In this document: piece by piece, positions 43,404-55,873 of the stretch
Position numbering within the stretch: the stretch's first letter is position 1
How the letters are laid out: each line of letters begins with the position of its first letter
DNA from: Penicillium oxalicum
Taxonomy: Eukaryota > Ascomycota > Eurotiomycetes > Eurotiales > Aspergillaceae
Assembly (NCBI RefSeq): GCF_001723175.1
Contig: NC_064655.1
Coordinates: forward strand, 2,542,001 to 2,606,000
DNA: 64,000 bases
Direction: 5' to 3'
The notes under the pieces: model-generated
The model's database searches: none
What the model saw: the letters and a program-made list of their open reading frames with translations, nothing else
Told to the model about the DNA's origin: nothing
Translations under genes and position numbers: made by a program

Positions 43404-44510
43404 ATGAGATTCGTCCCATTTTTGCCGGCGTTGCTTTCACTTTTGTCATCCGTCTCCGGTCAAACATCGAGTGGCTTGACTTTTGACGCTGGCGATGAGG
43501 TCAACTTTCTTTGGGCCTTCGATGGCATGACGACGGGACGGTATGATTTCTACCTGTGTGCCGGTGATGAATCTACAGGCCAATATGTGGGTGACCAGTC
43601 TTGGGGAGCTTTGCGACTGCTGTCTTGGAAGAACCTGGACTGACCAATATTTGTAGGAGTCTCTGGATCGAGTGATCGCCGACTCGCTCTTTTCACCCGG
43701 CGACCGCATTGCTTTTCGAGTGAATCCGCTCGTTGGAGGAAGTGACGCCAACGCATAGTAAGATGGCACTCTGGAGATATTTTGAGAGGCACAAATTGAG
43801 ATATGATTGAACTGACTGGATTGAATTCGGTTTCATTAGCTTCCTTCAAATCACTTCTGTTCAACCCAATGAATATTGGTCTGGATTCACTTCTCACTTT
43901 ACCATCACGAATATGCGAGGCAAATTTTCGCCTACAGTTATGGACGCTGTGAGGTCAATGCAGCCGCTCCCAATCCCATTCGCCTTGACCAAAAATGCCG
44001 ACTCAATCGACGCGTCGACCTTACAAGTTCCAGTCCTGGACGAGTCTCCCTCGCCCAGCGAGTCTGGCGAGCAAACCACGTCTATTCCTGATCTCCCCAT
44101 GCCAACCACGTCACCAAAGCTAGATCACAACGAGCTACGAAAGCGTGCTGTAGACCAGCACACAGTTCCCTGGGGCTTACAAACGGGGCTGACCAAATAT
44201 GCGCCCACCCCCAAGCGGGCCGGGTCAACGATCAAGTCTGGATCGCCAACACCTCAGTACCCACCGTTCCCTTTTCAGATTGCAACGACCTATCTGGGCC
44301 TGCCGACAGTTCAATACACTGATAATGCGTACTTGACTCCAACTGCGCCCTTTGTGGAGAACCCGGTAAGGAATGACGAGCGGGGAGAGGCTGTAGACAC
44401 CATCACTAACACGTTTCCCATGACTTCAGGCTCCTCACGCTTCTGCGCCAACGGTGGATCCAAAGAAGCAGGAATGGTATGAGAATTTAAAGGCGGAGTT
44501 CAACCTTTGA
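43404..44510 (+). CDS. KNH1: KRE9/KNH1-family cell wall beta-1,6-glucan synthesis protein
   Basis: Four exons (43404-43586, 43657-43757, 43840-44365, 44430-44510) give 296 aa. A signal peptide (MRFVPFLPALLSLLSSVSGQ) is followed by the immunoglobulin-like KRE9/KNH1 N-terminal repeat (EVNFLWAFDGMTTGRYDFYL; DRIAFRVNP; the end of exon 3 region ITSVQPNEYWSG), and the C-terminal domain with VPWGLQTGLTKYAPTPKRAG. It ends without a GPI-type hydrophobic tail. Secreted, thought to act in beta-1,6-glucan assembly. Intron 2 is phase 2 and removes an in-frame TAG/TAA created at the donor. Confidence 0.85.
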
Positions 44511-44766
44511 TCCGGTTGTCCATGATCGTATTGATACTTCCACCTTGCTATTTGCGACGATGGAGATAATGTTTCCTCTCTAGCTTGAATTCAACCTGCG
44601 ATATTGCAACTGTCCAATTATTTTTGCTCTATGATATCCGATTTTCTCTGTTGTGAATTTTAGGGCTGGTCAATCCTTTTGAAGGTCGATAGACCCTGCG
44701 GAGAATGTAGTATGTCGATCAAGCCTTTTTGCCGTTTGGATTCCAACTGTTTCCCACAGGGTCTTC

Positions 44767-46373
44767 TCAAGTGCGGCCATGGCTGGATGTTCTGGGGGAC
44801 TTCCATTCTTCCAACGCAGGAACCAGCGATGGTGTGGCAGGACGACTCTCCTGCGGATGGAAGGAAATATTCTCTCGCAACGCAACATATTCACTATCAG
44901 ACCAACCTAGCAAGGACTCGATATGTGTGCTGCGGTGGCCTTTGATCAATGCAATCTCCATAGAGCCGTAGTTCACTAACGCACGACCTACTTCCCGAGG
45001 CTCCTGAGCATGGTGATTGAAGTCTCCATTCAGGGCATCTGGAGGCAGCTTCTCCGCAACGACCAGCCGGACTGCTTCTTGCTTCGCAAAATGCCCTTCC
45101 ACACCAACGACGCCGGCAGGGAGCAGGCTAGCCTTGTGATTGCAGATCGCATCGTACGCGCCTTGGTCAATGTATAAAGTGCCGTGGGGAGTCAAGCCAT
45201 GCAAGAGCCAGAAAGTCACTGATTGGATTGGTTTGTCGGATGGAAGGAATCGAGTGTGGAGGGGTGGCGATGGTTGATCCGGTGGCAGTTGACCCTTGGT
45301 CTCTTGGAGGGCTTGGAGATATTTGACAATCTCGTGGACATTTCCAGGTTTTGAGCTTTTGGTGATGATTGTCGTCACGCCGGCGCTGGTCCCCAGCTTT
45401 GCGGCAACAATCTTGGTGCTCATACCACCAGTACCCAGCGCTGAGCCGGCAGAAGAGACATCAGCTTCCAAGCTGGAGATGTCAGACACCACTTCGATCG
45501 GCTTGGCGTCCGGGTTCGTTCGAGGGTTGGCTGTGTACAGACAGTCCACGTCGGTCATCAAGAATAAATAATCAGCTTTGACGGTGGCCGCAGCGATCGC
45601 TGAAAGGGTATCGTTATCGCCGAATTTAATTTCCTGGGGCGAGAATTAGTCCGAGTGTCTGAATTTAGGTGGATCATCGCTGAATAATTCTCCTTTCTCA
45701 CTGTCACTTACAGAAACAGCAAGGGTATCATTTTCATTAACAATGGGAACAACACCCATTTCAAATAATTGCTCAAAGGTATTTTGGGCGCTGATATATT
45801 GGGTTCTCTGTTCGAGGTGTTAGACATACTCGACAACAACAACATACAAATAGAAAGAGAAACAAGGCGTCGACTTACATCGGCAATGTCATTTCTCGTC
45901 AAAAGAATCTGAGCCACTGGCACTCGTAGATGTGAAAACAAGTTGTCCCAAAGACTCATCAGCCGACATTGACCCACAGCAGCAAGAGCCTGCACAGTTT
46001 GATAATTAGCATTCTCCTGGCCTGAGAAAACTTTTGTAACTTTGAAAACTGCTCCGATTCCGTCGGTGCCATACCTGTATACGGGGCAAATGCGTCGGCC
46101 GCTTATCCCAGTCCATCCTTCGTAAGCCGACGCCAACGGCCCCCGACGAGACCAATACGACACGGTGACCATCTTTGCGCAATTTAGCAACAGTCTCCAC
46201 GATCAACGTCAAGATGGACAGAATTGGCTCATGTGATTTCTCGTCCACAATAGAGCTCGTCCCTATACAAGTCAGCCATGTCAGTTGAGTCATACTCTCT
46301 CCGAGTAGCCCAAGATATGTTTGTATTCCCCGCACCCAATTTGATCACGATCGTAAGCCCAGAAGCTCCCATA
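44767..46373 (-). CDS. PRO1: Glutamate 5-kinase (proline biosynthesis)
   Basis: Five exons (46373-46337, 46262-46075, 45989-45879, 45807-45712, 45633-44767) give 432 aa. Amino-acid kinase domain: [70 protein letters not shown], and [17 protein letters not shown]-terminal PUA domain follows ([41 protein letters not shown]). It makes gamma-glutamyl phosphate from glutamate and ATP. Divergently transcribed from ATP23 with 245 bp between starts. No lesion seen. Confidence 0.92.
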
Positions 46374-46618
46374 TTGGACACGCACAAGTGACCTTCGCAG
46401 TAAAAGATAGTCTGAAAAGATCCAACCCTTCTTTCATCCGAGTAAAAATTGACCAGGACACCCCGGCGTTTCTGCTCCGAAATAGGACCTTTGCTTGCCC
46501 GGTTGCATCGGCGCGGAGCGAACTCCGCTATTTCTGCCGTCATCCCCCGCCTTCATCGGAGACTCTTCGACTCGACAGGTACCTCATCGATTGGACAGGA
46601 AAGATTGACCAGATCACA

Positions 46619-47467
46619 ATGTCTGATTCCCAGGCGCCAGGTGCAGCTGCACCTTCAAATAAAAAGCCCGATACGGGCTATGTTCCCGGGGATGATACTT
46701 TCACTCAATTCCGCAATATCTACCGAATCTTGACAGGGAGGATGACCTCGGAGGGGATCGAGCAATTCCGCGTTGCCCGAGACTTGCGCAATGAAGCTAC
46801 GGATTGCAAGCGCTGCGAGGACCAGCGTGACTACCTGCTACAATACAGTCAGTCACTGCGATCTTGGTATTAATATTGTGAATACAATAGCTGATGATTG
46901 AATATTCTCATAGGCCCTGTCATTCGATTCCTCAGCGACAATATTCGTCAGCTTGGCGGCGACCTCCACAGCCATAACATTTACTGCCGGCGGTGCACGA
47001 GTCGCAAGGCTGGTGGATTCGATCCCGAATTTGGAATCTTGCTATGTGCCAATGAGATGAAAGATCAGGGTCATCTGGAGGATACGATGGCGCACGAGAT
47101 GGTTCATGCCTATGACCACTTGCGATTCAAGGTCAATTGGACTGACAATCTGCGACACGCGGCTTGTACAGAGGTGGGTTCCCGCGAAACTGGAAGGTCA
47201 TTTTTGGTCCAGTAATGATCACTAACCCTTTAACATCAGATTCGAGCGAGTTCTCTGAGTGGAGAGTGCCGCTGGGCACGCGAATTCTTTCGTCGTGGTC
47301 AATGGAAACTCACCCAGCAACACCAAGAGTGCGTGCGGAGGAGAGCAATCCTGTCTGTGAGGGCGCGCCCAACCTGCCGGGATGAGGCTCACGCCGAGCA
47401 AGTGGTGAACGAAGTGTGGGACAGCTGTTTCCGAGACACGAGGCCCTTTGATGAAATTTACCGATGA
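46619..47467 (+). CDS. ATP23: Mitochondrial inner membrane metalloprotease ATP23
   Basis: Exons 46619-46847, 46914-47173 and 47240-47467; 238 aa. The zinc-binding HEMVHAYDH motif lies in [14 protein letters not shown], with the family [20 protein letters not shown] before it and [15 protein letters not shown] after it. The C-terminal half is rich in cysteines and includes [19 protein letters not shown]. Located in the intermembrane space, it processes ATP6 and helps F0 assembly and turnover of lipid-transfer proteins. The frame is open upstream of MSDSQ, but homologues start here. Confidence 0.92.
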
Positions 47468-47813
47468 TACCACATATTCGCATCTGCTCTGGTGTTTTCC
47501 ATTCTCCCTCCCCGCCGACGACTCCACTCGCTACTATACGCCGACCACCTCTTTTGTACTATAGACTTTGACTGAAATGTACCATATCTTTGCATTGGCA
47601 TCTTATGAAAGTAAATGAATTGAAAGCGCCACATGTGCCATGTCGTCGCCAATGCCCTTGCGCGCAATATTCCGTAGAAGTAAACTCCGCGTATGCCCCC
47701 AATTGAACGCCTTGAAAGTCGATGAATGCCAGCGAAATGGCCAAAAAGGAAAAAAAAATGGAACAAGTGTATCCCCAAACACCATCCCGTCGTTTGCGAA
47801 AAAAAAAAGGTAA

Positions 47814-49089
47814 TCATGCCTTGCCATCCTTGGAGGAAGCAGATGTTCGCTTGGGGTCCTTCACGCAATGCTTAACAATCCAAGGGTGGCGTTGAATGTC
47901 ATCCAAGGGAATGCGCTTCTCTGGGTCGAGGACAAGGAGCTGGAGCAAAATTAGTGGATGCCGAAAACCAGCTTGTGCATTCCGAAATGGAAACTCACTC
48001 TCTTTATCAGATCCTTGGCCTCCGGGCTAACAAAGGACGGTACGGACATGTCTGCGCGAGCAATTCGCCGTTGTGTCATCACTGGTGTGTCCTCGAAAGG
48101 TGCTTCACCAACAAGGAATTCATACGTCAAGACACCCAAGCTCCACAGGTCAACCTTTTCGCTGTAGAAGTTGTCTTGCGAGCCGGGCTTCAACATCTCT
48201 GGGGGCAGGTAGTCAAGCGTTCCGCACATTGTTTGGCGTCGGTTATTGGGAGCGTGGACACTCCAGCCAAAGTCGCTGATTTTGATTTCGCCGTGAATGC
48301 CGACCAAGATGTTCTCGGGCTTGATGTCACGATGCATGACATGTTTCTTGTGGAGATACTTCAGCGCGGCCGCCATTTGGGCAATGTACTGCGCAGCCTT
48401 CCATTCCGGGAAGCGGTGCTCCTTGCGCAGATGCTTGTAAAGCTCACCGCGGCCGGCGAACTCAAGAATCAAGAAGATGCGCTTGCTGTCGTGGAAATGA
48501 CCGTACAGTCGCAGGACATTCGGATGACGAAGATTGCTTTGGATTTCGATCTCACGTCGGACCTGCTTCTGGACACCACCCTGCTGCAGTTCTGACTTGT
48601 GGAGCACCTTCAAGGCACAAACAAAACCCGACGATCGCTCCTTGGCAAGGTATACTCGGCCAAACTTGCCTTTTCCAAGGGGCTTTCCAATTTCAAACAT
48701 GCCCAAGTGGAGTGTCTTGGGTTGATCGTAGAGGGGAGCTGCGTTGCGCTGATCGCCGTTTTCATCGGTGTTGCGAGAGACAATCACATTCTGTGACCCT
48801 TTCCCAGGCGATTGTGACACATTCATAGCATTGACCTTGTTGTCATTGGTGTTCTGAAGCGCAAGCTTCAATAGTTGAGCTCGCTGAGGATTGGAGGCAG
48901 AGCTGCCCAGGACGGTCGTTGAGTGAGATCCCTAGGGGAGGCGCTCGAGTCAGCACGTTATATCAGTCAATATTGAATCTCTTCGGCTTTCGATACCTTA
49001 TGTTTTGAATATGTGCGATCATTTCCGGCATCTTTCTCGTCTTTTACGGTCAAATGCTCGAAGCGAGCCTCCAATGTCTTGGTCGCCAT
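47814..49089 (-). CDS. IPL1: Aurora-type serine/threonine kinase (Ipl1/Ark1)
   Basis: Exons 49089-48997, 48931-47999 and 47939-47814; 383 aa. N-terminal 100 residues are low in conservation. Kinase domain: glycine loop [21 protein letters not shown]-type Lys in [39 protein letters not shown] (DFG and the Aurora T-loop with the activating Thr), then the P+1 region DYLPPEM and the late-lobe [10 protein letters not shown]. The last exon provides the closing helix ([20 protein letters not shown]). Chromosomal passenger kinase controlling kinetochore attachment and cytokinesis. Intact. Confidence 0.95.
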
Positions 49090-49397
49090 AGCGAGGTGTG
49101 AATGCGAAAAAAGTTCGATCGAGCAGGTAATATCAATGAGGCGACGGGATACAATGTTGTTTGTCGAGAGAGCCAGATAAGGTTGAAAAAAAGAGTTATT
49201 GAGTCGACGTGATCATACTTGGATTGTTGGAGGAAGTAAGTTGGTCGAATTGTCGGATGGATGTGGAATCAGATATGGAGCAGAGAGCAATGAGCTGTTT
49301 GGGTGATCATGTTGGCATGTCGCCCCGGCAACGCTGTCGGACCGCCTCTTTCTCCGTGCGCCGCGGGGGTTATCGCTATCAGTTGATGTGCCGATAA

Positions 49398-50422
49398 ATG
49401 GACCACATCCCCGCCTTTGCAAGCGTGACGGCATGGTCCTCAGCAGTTGACTTGTCCATGGCTTCAAGATCTTCTGCCGGGCCTACGGGCCATGTGACAG
49501 TCTCCCCTGAGATGAAAAAGCCCCAGTCGATCTCGGTAGGCGGCTTCCGCATCTCGACGCAAAAGCTTCCTATCCTCAAGGCCGAGCCGATCGACGAGAT
49601 GACCAAGCAGCTGGGCATTGCGCCCCCAGAGATGATCTTTGGTGATAATCACGTCACCATTGAGCATCAAAAGTCGGGTTGGGGCATTGATTTCAACGCT
49701 TTTGACGCGCTTGATCGGGTCGATAAGACTGGCCAGTCGATGCTGCAAGTTGCGCACTCGAAAGAATGGCAGCAAAGCAGGTATACATCCCGACCGCCCA
49801 ATGCAAAAAAAAAAAAAGAAAGAAAAATCCCAAAACAAGGCTGACTCATGTGTCTTGTTAGAGAAAAAACCCACGAGGGCATCAAAGAGGTTGTCAAGCC
49901 CTTCGACTGGTCATACAGTACCGATTACAAGGGCACATTAAGCCTCAATGCGCCGCCATTCGAGCCGACCGAAAAGCCCATTCCCGTTGAATTACTGAAA
50001 CGCCCAGATCCCATCCTCTTCTTCGATGAGGTGGTCTTGTATGAGGATGAGCTTGCAGACAACGGGATTGCCATGTTGTCATGCAAGATCCGCGTCATGC
50101 CCGGGCGACTTCTACTGCTATCTCGGTTCTTCATGCGCCTGGATAACGTCTTGATTCGATTGCGGGACACTCGCGTATACGTGGACTTTGAAACGCGGGA
50201 AGTGATACGAGAGTATCAGGCTAAAGAGTGCGAGTATGAGAAGGTCAGACAGGTAAATGAAGCCCCTGAGAATGCTGTATGGCGAATCCTTTACTGATCC
50301 CCTTTTAGATCCTCGCAGCTACTCGTGACGATATTCCGGCATTGATGCGAGACCCGAACCGGCTCTCTGAGATCTTGCCGATTGTAGAGAAGAGCTCTGA
50401 ACGTGTGGTTCTAGATGACTAA
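49398..50422 (+). CDS. TIP41: TIP41-like TOR pathway protein
   Basis: Exons 49398-49780, 49862-50252 and 50309-50422; 295 aa. TIP41 family landmarks: GGFRISTQKLPIL, PPEMIFGDNHV, SGWGIDFNAFDALDRVD, KPFDWSYSTDYKGTL, PILFFDEVVLYEDELADNGI and MPGRLLLLSRFFMRLDNVLI. In yeast it binds TAP42/PP2A-like phosphatases and modulates TOR signalling. Intron 1 has a 13-A run, a place where base miscalls are easy, but it is outside the coding sequence. Divergent from the Aurora gene with about 310 bp between starts. Confidence 0.93.
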
Positions 50423-52836
50423 GTGTCAGTTATGATGCGACACGTCAAGCGGCATGCTTCAAATTCACCAAACTGAAGTTCTTGGCGGCAGAGCGTCGTT
50501 GGTTTTGAAGTTTTGCGTAAGGTTACGACTCCGCCAGACCTGCTGTTGCCAGACAGTCAAAGTGTTTGAGAGATACGGTGCTTGCTGCATCATAAGCATG
50601 AAGAGAATGCGAAACCACGCTGATGCCCCTCTCTAGACACTTGCGCCTTCTACCCCTAGTTGACGCTTGTTTCGGTCCTTGAAGCGTGCAAGCAGCGCAC
50701 ATGGACTACATAAAAATACGCATGAATACACTCAACGAGCAGACGAAATCGAGATTTGGCCGGGTGTCCATGCCCCGTGCCTGGCTGCAAGGCGATGGGC
50801 AATATCCAACCTTGTTTTGCCTCATCAATGAGCATTTCTTCTAGCAGAAAATGACTTTTGGGTCAGAAAGAACCATTTTTTTAATGGGTTCCTTATTATA
50901 AATGGACTAGATATTCTCACATGATCGTAATTCATCACGTCTCTTAGACTCCATCAGTTCATAGGTTGGCTTCTGTCCGCCACGTTGAAAATGATCATCT
51001 TTTCCATCGCTTTGAGACGCTCAGTGGAATACTTCAGATGTGGAACAGTCTGGAGGAGAGTTTAACTTGCTTCCAGTGGCGATTTGAATTGATGTGGCAA
51101 TCTAATCCCTTGTTCAAGCATGAAGATGATAATATGGGGGTAGCAAATTCTTTTTTGCAAATAGCCAAAGAAGATCTCACCTCGTAGCAGCGCTGCATGA
51201 CCTTTCGACTTGGTGCTGAGAGCCATTCGTCTTCGATCGAGCAAAGCTGCTCGCCCTTGACTTGGTCAGAGGGCGCCAAGTATGAAACGGTTCGCTTCAA
51301 TGAGGCTGAAAGTATTCCAAGAAGCATTTCAATCCTCACGTAAGCAGAGCTCAAAGCATAGCGCAGGACTGGATGCTACGCTTGCTATATTACTCCACTG
51401 ATGCCAGCGGAAAATGCCGACTAGCGATCAATGGTGGCTGTGATTTTACTCTCATGAATTGTCCTCGTGTCTCTCAGGCGGCAAATTTTGCCACCAGAGA
51501 TCTGAAAGGACGGTGTGTTTTAACATCGTATTCGAGGTGCACCGAGATCAGACTTTGTTTGAGTATGGGCGCTTTATGTTCAACGAGCAATCCCAGCAGT
51601 ACCTTAGGCTAGCAGGCACTGGGCCTGAAGCAATGGCATCTATAGTGCGCACTTACCTAAAAATTCCGTGTCGTCAAAGGGGGATGGCGAAAGTACAAAA
51701 CGCAGGCTTTTGAAACCCTGGCCTGGACAGGCTATAAGATCATCAAGCAAGTCTGCTCATAGCTCGCATTACCAATTTATCCTATTTCCCGAGTGCGATC
51801 CAGGGATTCCAGGCCTGAACACCTCAGAAACTATTTGACCTCTCGCTCATCCTCCCCACCTCGAGGAAGCCAGGCTCCCCCGGATAATATGCAATATGCA
51901 GCATTGACCTTGGCTCAAGATTTCAATCACTTCCGTACCTGCCGGTTTGTGCATCCATTCCATGCATAAACCAAGGTGGCTGGCTGAGGTGACTGCAGAT
52001 GTGCCAAATGAGGACCTATTTCAGGTCCTCGATTGCTTTGCGGAGCTCGTCCCTTTCTGGCTTGAGCAAGGTTTCCGTGTTTTTCGTCACCGAAAGATTC
52101 CAAAGAACACGAGGGTGATGCTGTGGTTACATGCTTTGATCATTATGATTGTCAATGTGCAGTCTTAGGAGAACAGCGTTGGAATGAATCAGGTGGATCT
52201 TAGGGAGGCAAATCAGAAATCATCAAGAAGGCCGGGGAAGAAGAGAGAAAAGGGGCTGGTATATATTATGAAGAATCTCGAGTATGAACGAGAGATTTGC
52301 AACATCGACCTAGTCCCAAGTCTCGCATGCGGATGAGCTCAAGGGTGTAGATCACACTGCCTTGCATTAATTTCGGCTGCATGTTGATGCACGGCAGCCT
52401 CCACCTGATGAGACATGTCACTTTCGAATGAATCTCCACAACAAAAACGCATCAGTTATGTGCGACGTGAGACGCAAATATTGCTCGTGTTGACAATGTC
52501 ACCGAAGCTTATCGCGAACCCGACGAAGGGTGATACATCATAATGTAGAGGAATGTATGGCGTAATATTAACTCATTCCTTCAAGTCAATCATCTCAGGC
52601 TCTGCAGATATGATCTCAAACGTGCAGATTGTTCATGCAAGTTTGATGTGGCTCTCATAAATGGTGTAGCATGAATGTTTTTGTTGCTTTGCCAGCGAAA
52701 TTCCAAGTCATGATTCAGATAGCATGATAAAAACTATCATGTTGATATCGATCCGCTATTGCTTTTTCAATCTTCACAACGGTTAGATCTTCTTCTTTTT
52801 CTTTTACTCAGCGTTCGAAACTGATTTTGCAACTAG
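50423..52836. other. Long region upstream of ornithine decarboxylase, no gene supported
   Basis: 2.4 kb. Open frames are short and overlap on both strands without family resemblance. It may hold a long leader or a non-coding transcript. Fungal ODC genes are known for long regulated 5' leaders, but nothing here proves one. Confidence 0.45.
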
Positions 52837-54334
52837 ATGGTCATGTTAGGTCATTCGACAGAGACCCGGAAAGGCACTGCACTCACCCGTAACAAGTCGA
52901 CGTTGACTGAGGAGCATGGAGCAGATTCAAGAGAAGGTGTCGTTCTTGATGCGATGAGAGGGAGACTTTCGCCACTGTCCACAAAGTCTGAGTCGGAGCC
53001 ATTTTGCGTGATGGACCTCGGAAGTGTACAGGATCAATATGAGCACTGGATGTCATCTCTGCCGGCCGTGGAGCCATTCTACGGTATGCGATACTATTTC
53101 CCTGCCGTGAGTCAGTCAGTCCTCTTACTAAAACAAATGGGGGGGGATGGAAATTAGCCGTGAAATGTAATCCAGATAGCCAAGTGATATCTATTTTGGG
53201 CGATCTGGGGTCTGGGTTTGACTGCGCTTCTCGATATGAGATTGAACTTGTGATCAGCCAAGGCATCTCAGCTGACCGGATCATCTTCGCCAGTCCGTGC
53301 AAGAAACCATCCGATATCGAGTTTGCCCGAGAAGTCGGTGTTGATCGAATGACATTTGACAATGAGGCGGAGCTTCGAAAAATCAAACAGCTCTTTCCGC
53401 GCAGTCAGCTCATCCTGAGATGTTTCGCTTCCGATCCGTCCGCTACATACAGTCTATCTTCGAAATTTGGGGCGCATCCAGAGGAGTCTTTGAAACTTTT
53501 GAAATTGGCCAAATCTCTCGGACTGGAGGTCATCGGCGTGAGTTTCCACGTCGGATCCGGCTCCAAGGACCCGAAGGTCTTCGAGGTGGCCATCAAGGAT
53601 AGTCGCCGGGTCGTTGACGCCGGTTTGCAATTGGGGCATGAAATGCGACTTGTAGATATTGGAGGTGGATTTTCGACCGAGACGTTTGACATGGCCGCCG
53701 TCACGATCAAAGACGCTTTGAACACGCATTTTCGGGGTATGCCGATGGATTTTGTCGCGGAACCGGGTCGTTATTTTGTGGCCAATGCTCTAACCGTCGC
53801 TTGTGGGATCATTGCTCGTCGAGATTCGCGAGAGAATCCTGCTTCCCCTCAAGGCCCAATGAATCATATGCTTTATCTGAATGATGGGATTTATGGTTCT
53901 TTTTTAACCTATCTCTTCGAGCCATGTCCACAGCCCAAGGTCCTCCGCGCCTCGGGCGAATTCTACCCTCGCACCTGTTCGAGCGATTTGGCCAATTACA
54001 TCATCTGGGGACCTACTTGTGATGGGATCGATTGCATTTTAAAAGATGCAGAGCTTCCCGGAGATCTGACTTGTGGCGATTGGGTTTATTTCTCGAATAT
54101 GGGAGGTATGTCACTCCAGACAGAAATGGAGACGAGTCCGTGTGTGTGTTACAATCTGGCTAACCTGCTCGATTGTCTCCTTGTTCCCTAGCTTATACAA
54201 CATGCTTGACTACCAACTTTAATGGATTTATGGGCCATCGAGAAATCATCTACGTTTCAAGCAATGTTTCGTCTGGAATCAATATCCACCAGGCTGGCGC
54301 AGACGGTCTGCAGGAAGGGAGACTCTTTGCGTGA
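52837..54334 (+). CDS. SPE1: Ornithine decarboxylase
   Basis: Exons 52837-53083, 53158-54105 and 54192-54334; 445 aa. Group IV PLP decarboxylase: the PLP Lys lies at the intron 1 junction (FY, then AVKCNPD), LGSGFDCAS, MTFDNEAEL, HVGSGSKD, the glycine loop DIGGGFS, EPGRYFVA, and the active-site Cys in WGPTCDGIDC. C-terminus HREIIYVSSN. It converts ornithine to putrescine, the first polyamine step, and is usually a homodimer under antizyme control. Start: first of two nearby Met codons (52837 and 52843); either may be used. Sequence is somewhat divergent in the SRYEIELV region but all key residues are present. Confidence 0.93.
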
Positions 54335-55873
54335 CATTCGCGGGCAACTTTTCTTTTTCTGTGTTCCAATTGGCAGCTTTGCGCGAGTTACTATGGGTTT
54401 GGCTTTAGTCGTCGTATTCTGTCAGAAAAGCAATGAAACCGATTCAATCCTCATTCCGCATCCTCGAGTCATTTCCAATGATAGGGTTTGCAACCTAAAC
54501 GTTAGTCAAATCACCAGTCGATCACAGCCGTCTTTCGTCATTTTGGTCGGGGAGGATCGAAACCATCATCTCGTCGTCCATCTCTTCCAAGGTCTCTGTG
54601 CAAAGTGAATATTCCAGCGGTAGGGTTATCATGGTCCAGCAGATGTGTGGAGAGTCCAGCATAATCAAACCGAGCAATGCCGAGAACTTGACTGTTTCAC
54701 AATCCTCAGTGACGCAAGGCCTCTCTGTCCGTAGTCGTTTCTGGTTTTTGTCGGTTGTTGCCCATCTTTCTGTCAAGATTTCTCGATGTTTATTCAGCAT
54801 CATTATGAACTGTCGGGTTGTTCTTTGAGCAAGCTTCTCCACCCGACGGTATAGCCCTTCTTGGCCTTTCCGAGTGATCGATCTACCAGAGAGCGTCTCT
54901 TTCGGCAGGGTCTCTCCTATTTACAACTTACTCTCCCAGCTTTGCATCCTTCGATCTGCTAATTAATATTTTATTTTCGTTCAAGTGACCTTTGACTCTG
55001 CGCCTTTGTGTCTGGAATCAGTCGACCAAGCAAACGTGGGGGTTTCCATTCGCCATTTTGAATTCTTGCGGATCAATCTTCAGTCAGACTCGGGGCAACT
55101 CCGAGGCGAACTGGACCTGAGAATTCGGGGCGGTACTCCACTTCCATCGGCATCGGCGAAGCGCCGAAATGACATGACGATCTCACAGGGACTGCTTTTG
55201 ATCCATGGAAGAGAGCAATGAACAGTCGAGCTTCATACAGGTAATGATGGGTCTCGACTGATTTGTGAATGGCTGCATCATAGGGTGGATCAAAAAGATC
55301 TGTTGGCTAGAGAGAGAATACATGTCAAGCCTGTTCGAGCCTACCGTAGGGCTGTGGTTGTAACTCCTGAGTACGGACTCTCTAGAACAGTTGAGGATTA
55401 TCACAATAGAAATAGCAGAAATCTGGAAGAAAAGACATGACGGTGAGTACCAACTACATGCGATCTAGTGATAGCTTTCACGAATTGCCAAGTAAAAGCG
55501 ACATCCCCCGCATCCAATCCTGTCCTAAGCTTCCCCCGCATTGCCGACGGCCATCCAAAAACCCCCGCGGAATTACCCAAATTGGACGTGATCCCATGAT
55601 CTTCTGAAGAAAAAGTTGCCAGCACAGTCAGGTCCGAGGTCAGCCATGGTGGATTTATCATTGCTCTCCTATAAGAAGGACTATAAGAGGGAGAGGCGCC
55701 CCCCAGAGCTGACCACCCGAGGAGGAGGCTCAAGGATACATTTCTTAGCGTCGCGATTTCTCGCCCAACACACAAATTCACGCCCCAAAAAAGACCCAGA
55801 ATTCGACGAGTAGAGAGAAAGAATCATTGAAAACACTATAAGCGAGCTCCCCTCCACCCAATACTTGGCCACA
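54335..55873. other. Intergenic region ODC-DAK, no gene supported
   Basis: 1.5 kb. A 106-codon open frame on the minus strand (54522-54842) has no family character. The last 400 bases before the DAK gene contain CCCCGC words (55508, 55536, 55562) that could be CreA- or stress-element-like sites, fitting a glycerol/DHA enzyme; this is only suggestive. Confidence 0.4.

Noticed and set aside
54522..54842. 106-codon minus-strand frame downstream of ODC
   Set aside because: No homology seen and no splice context.
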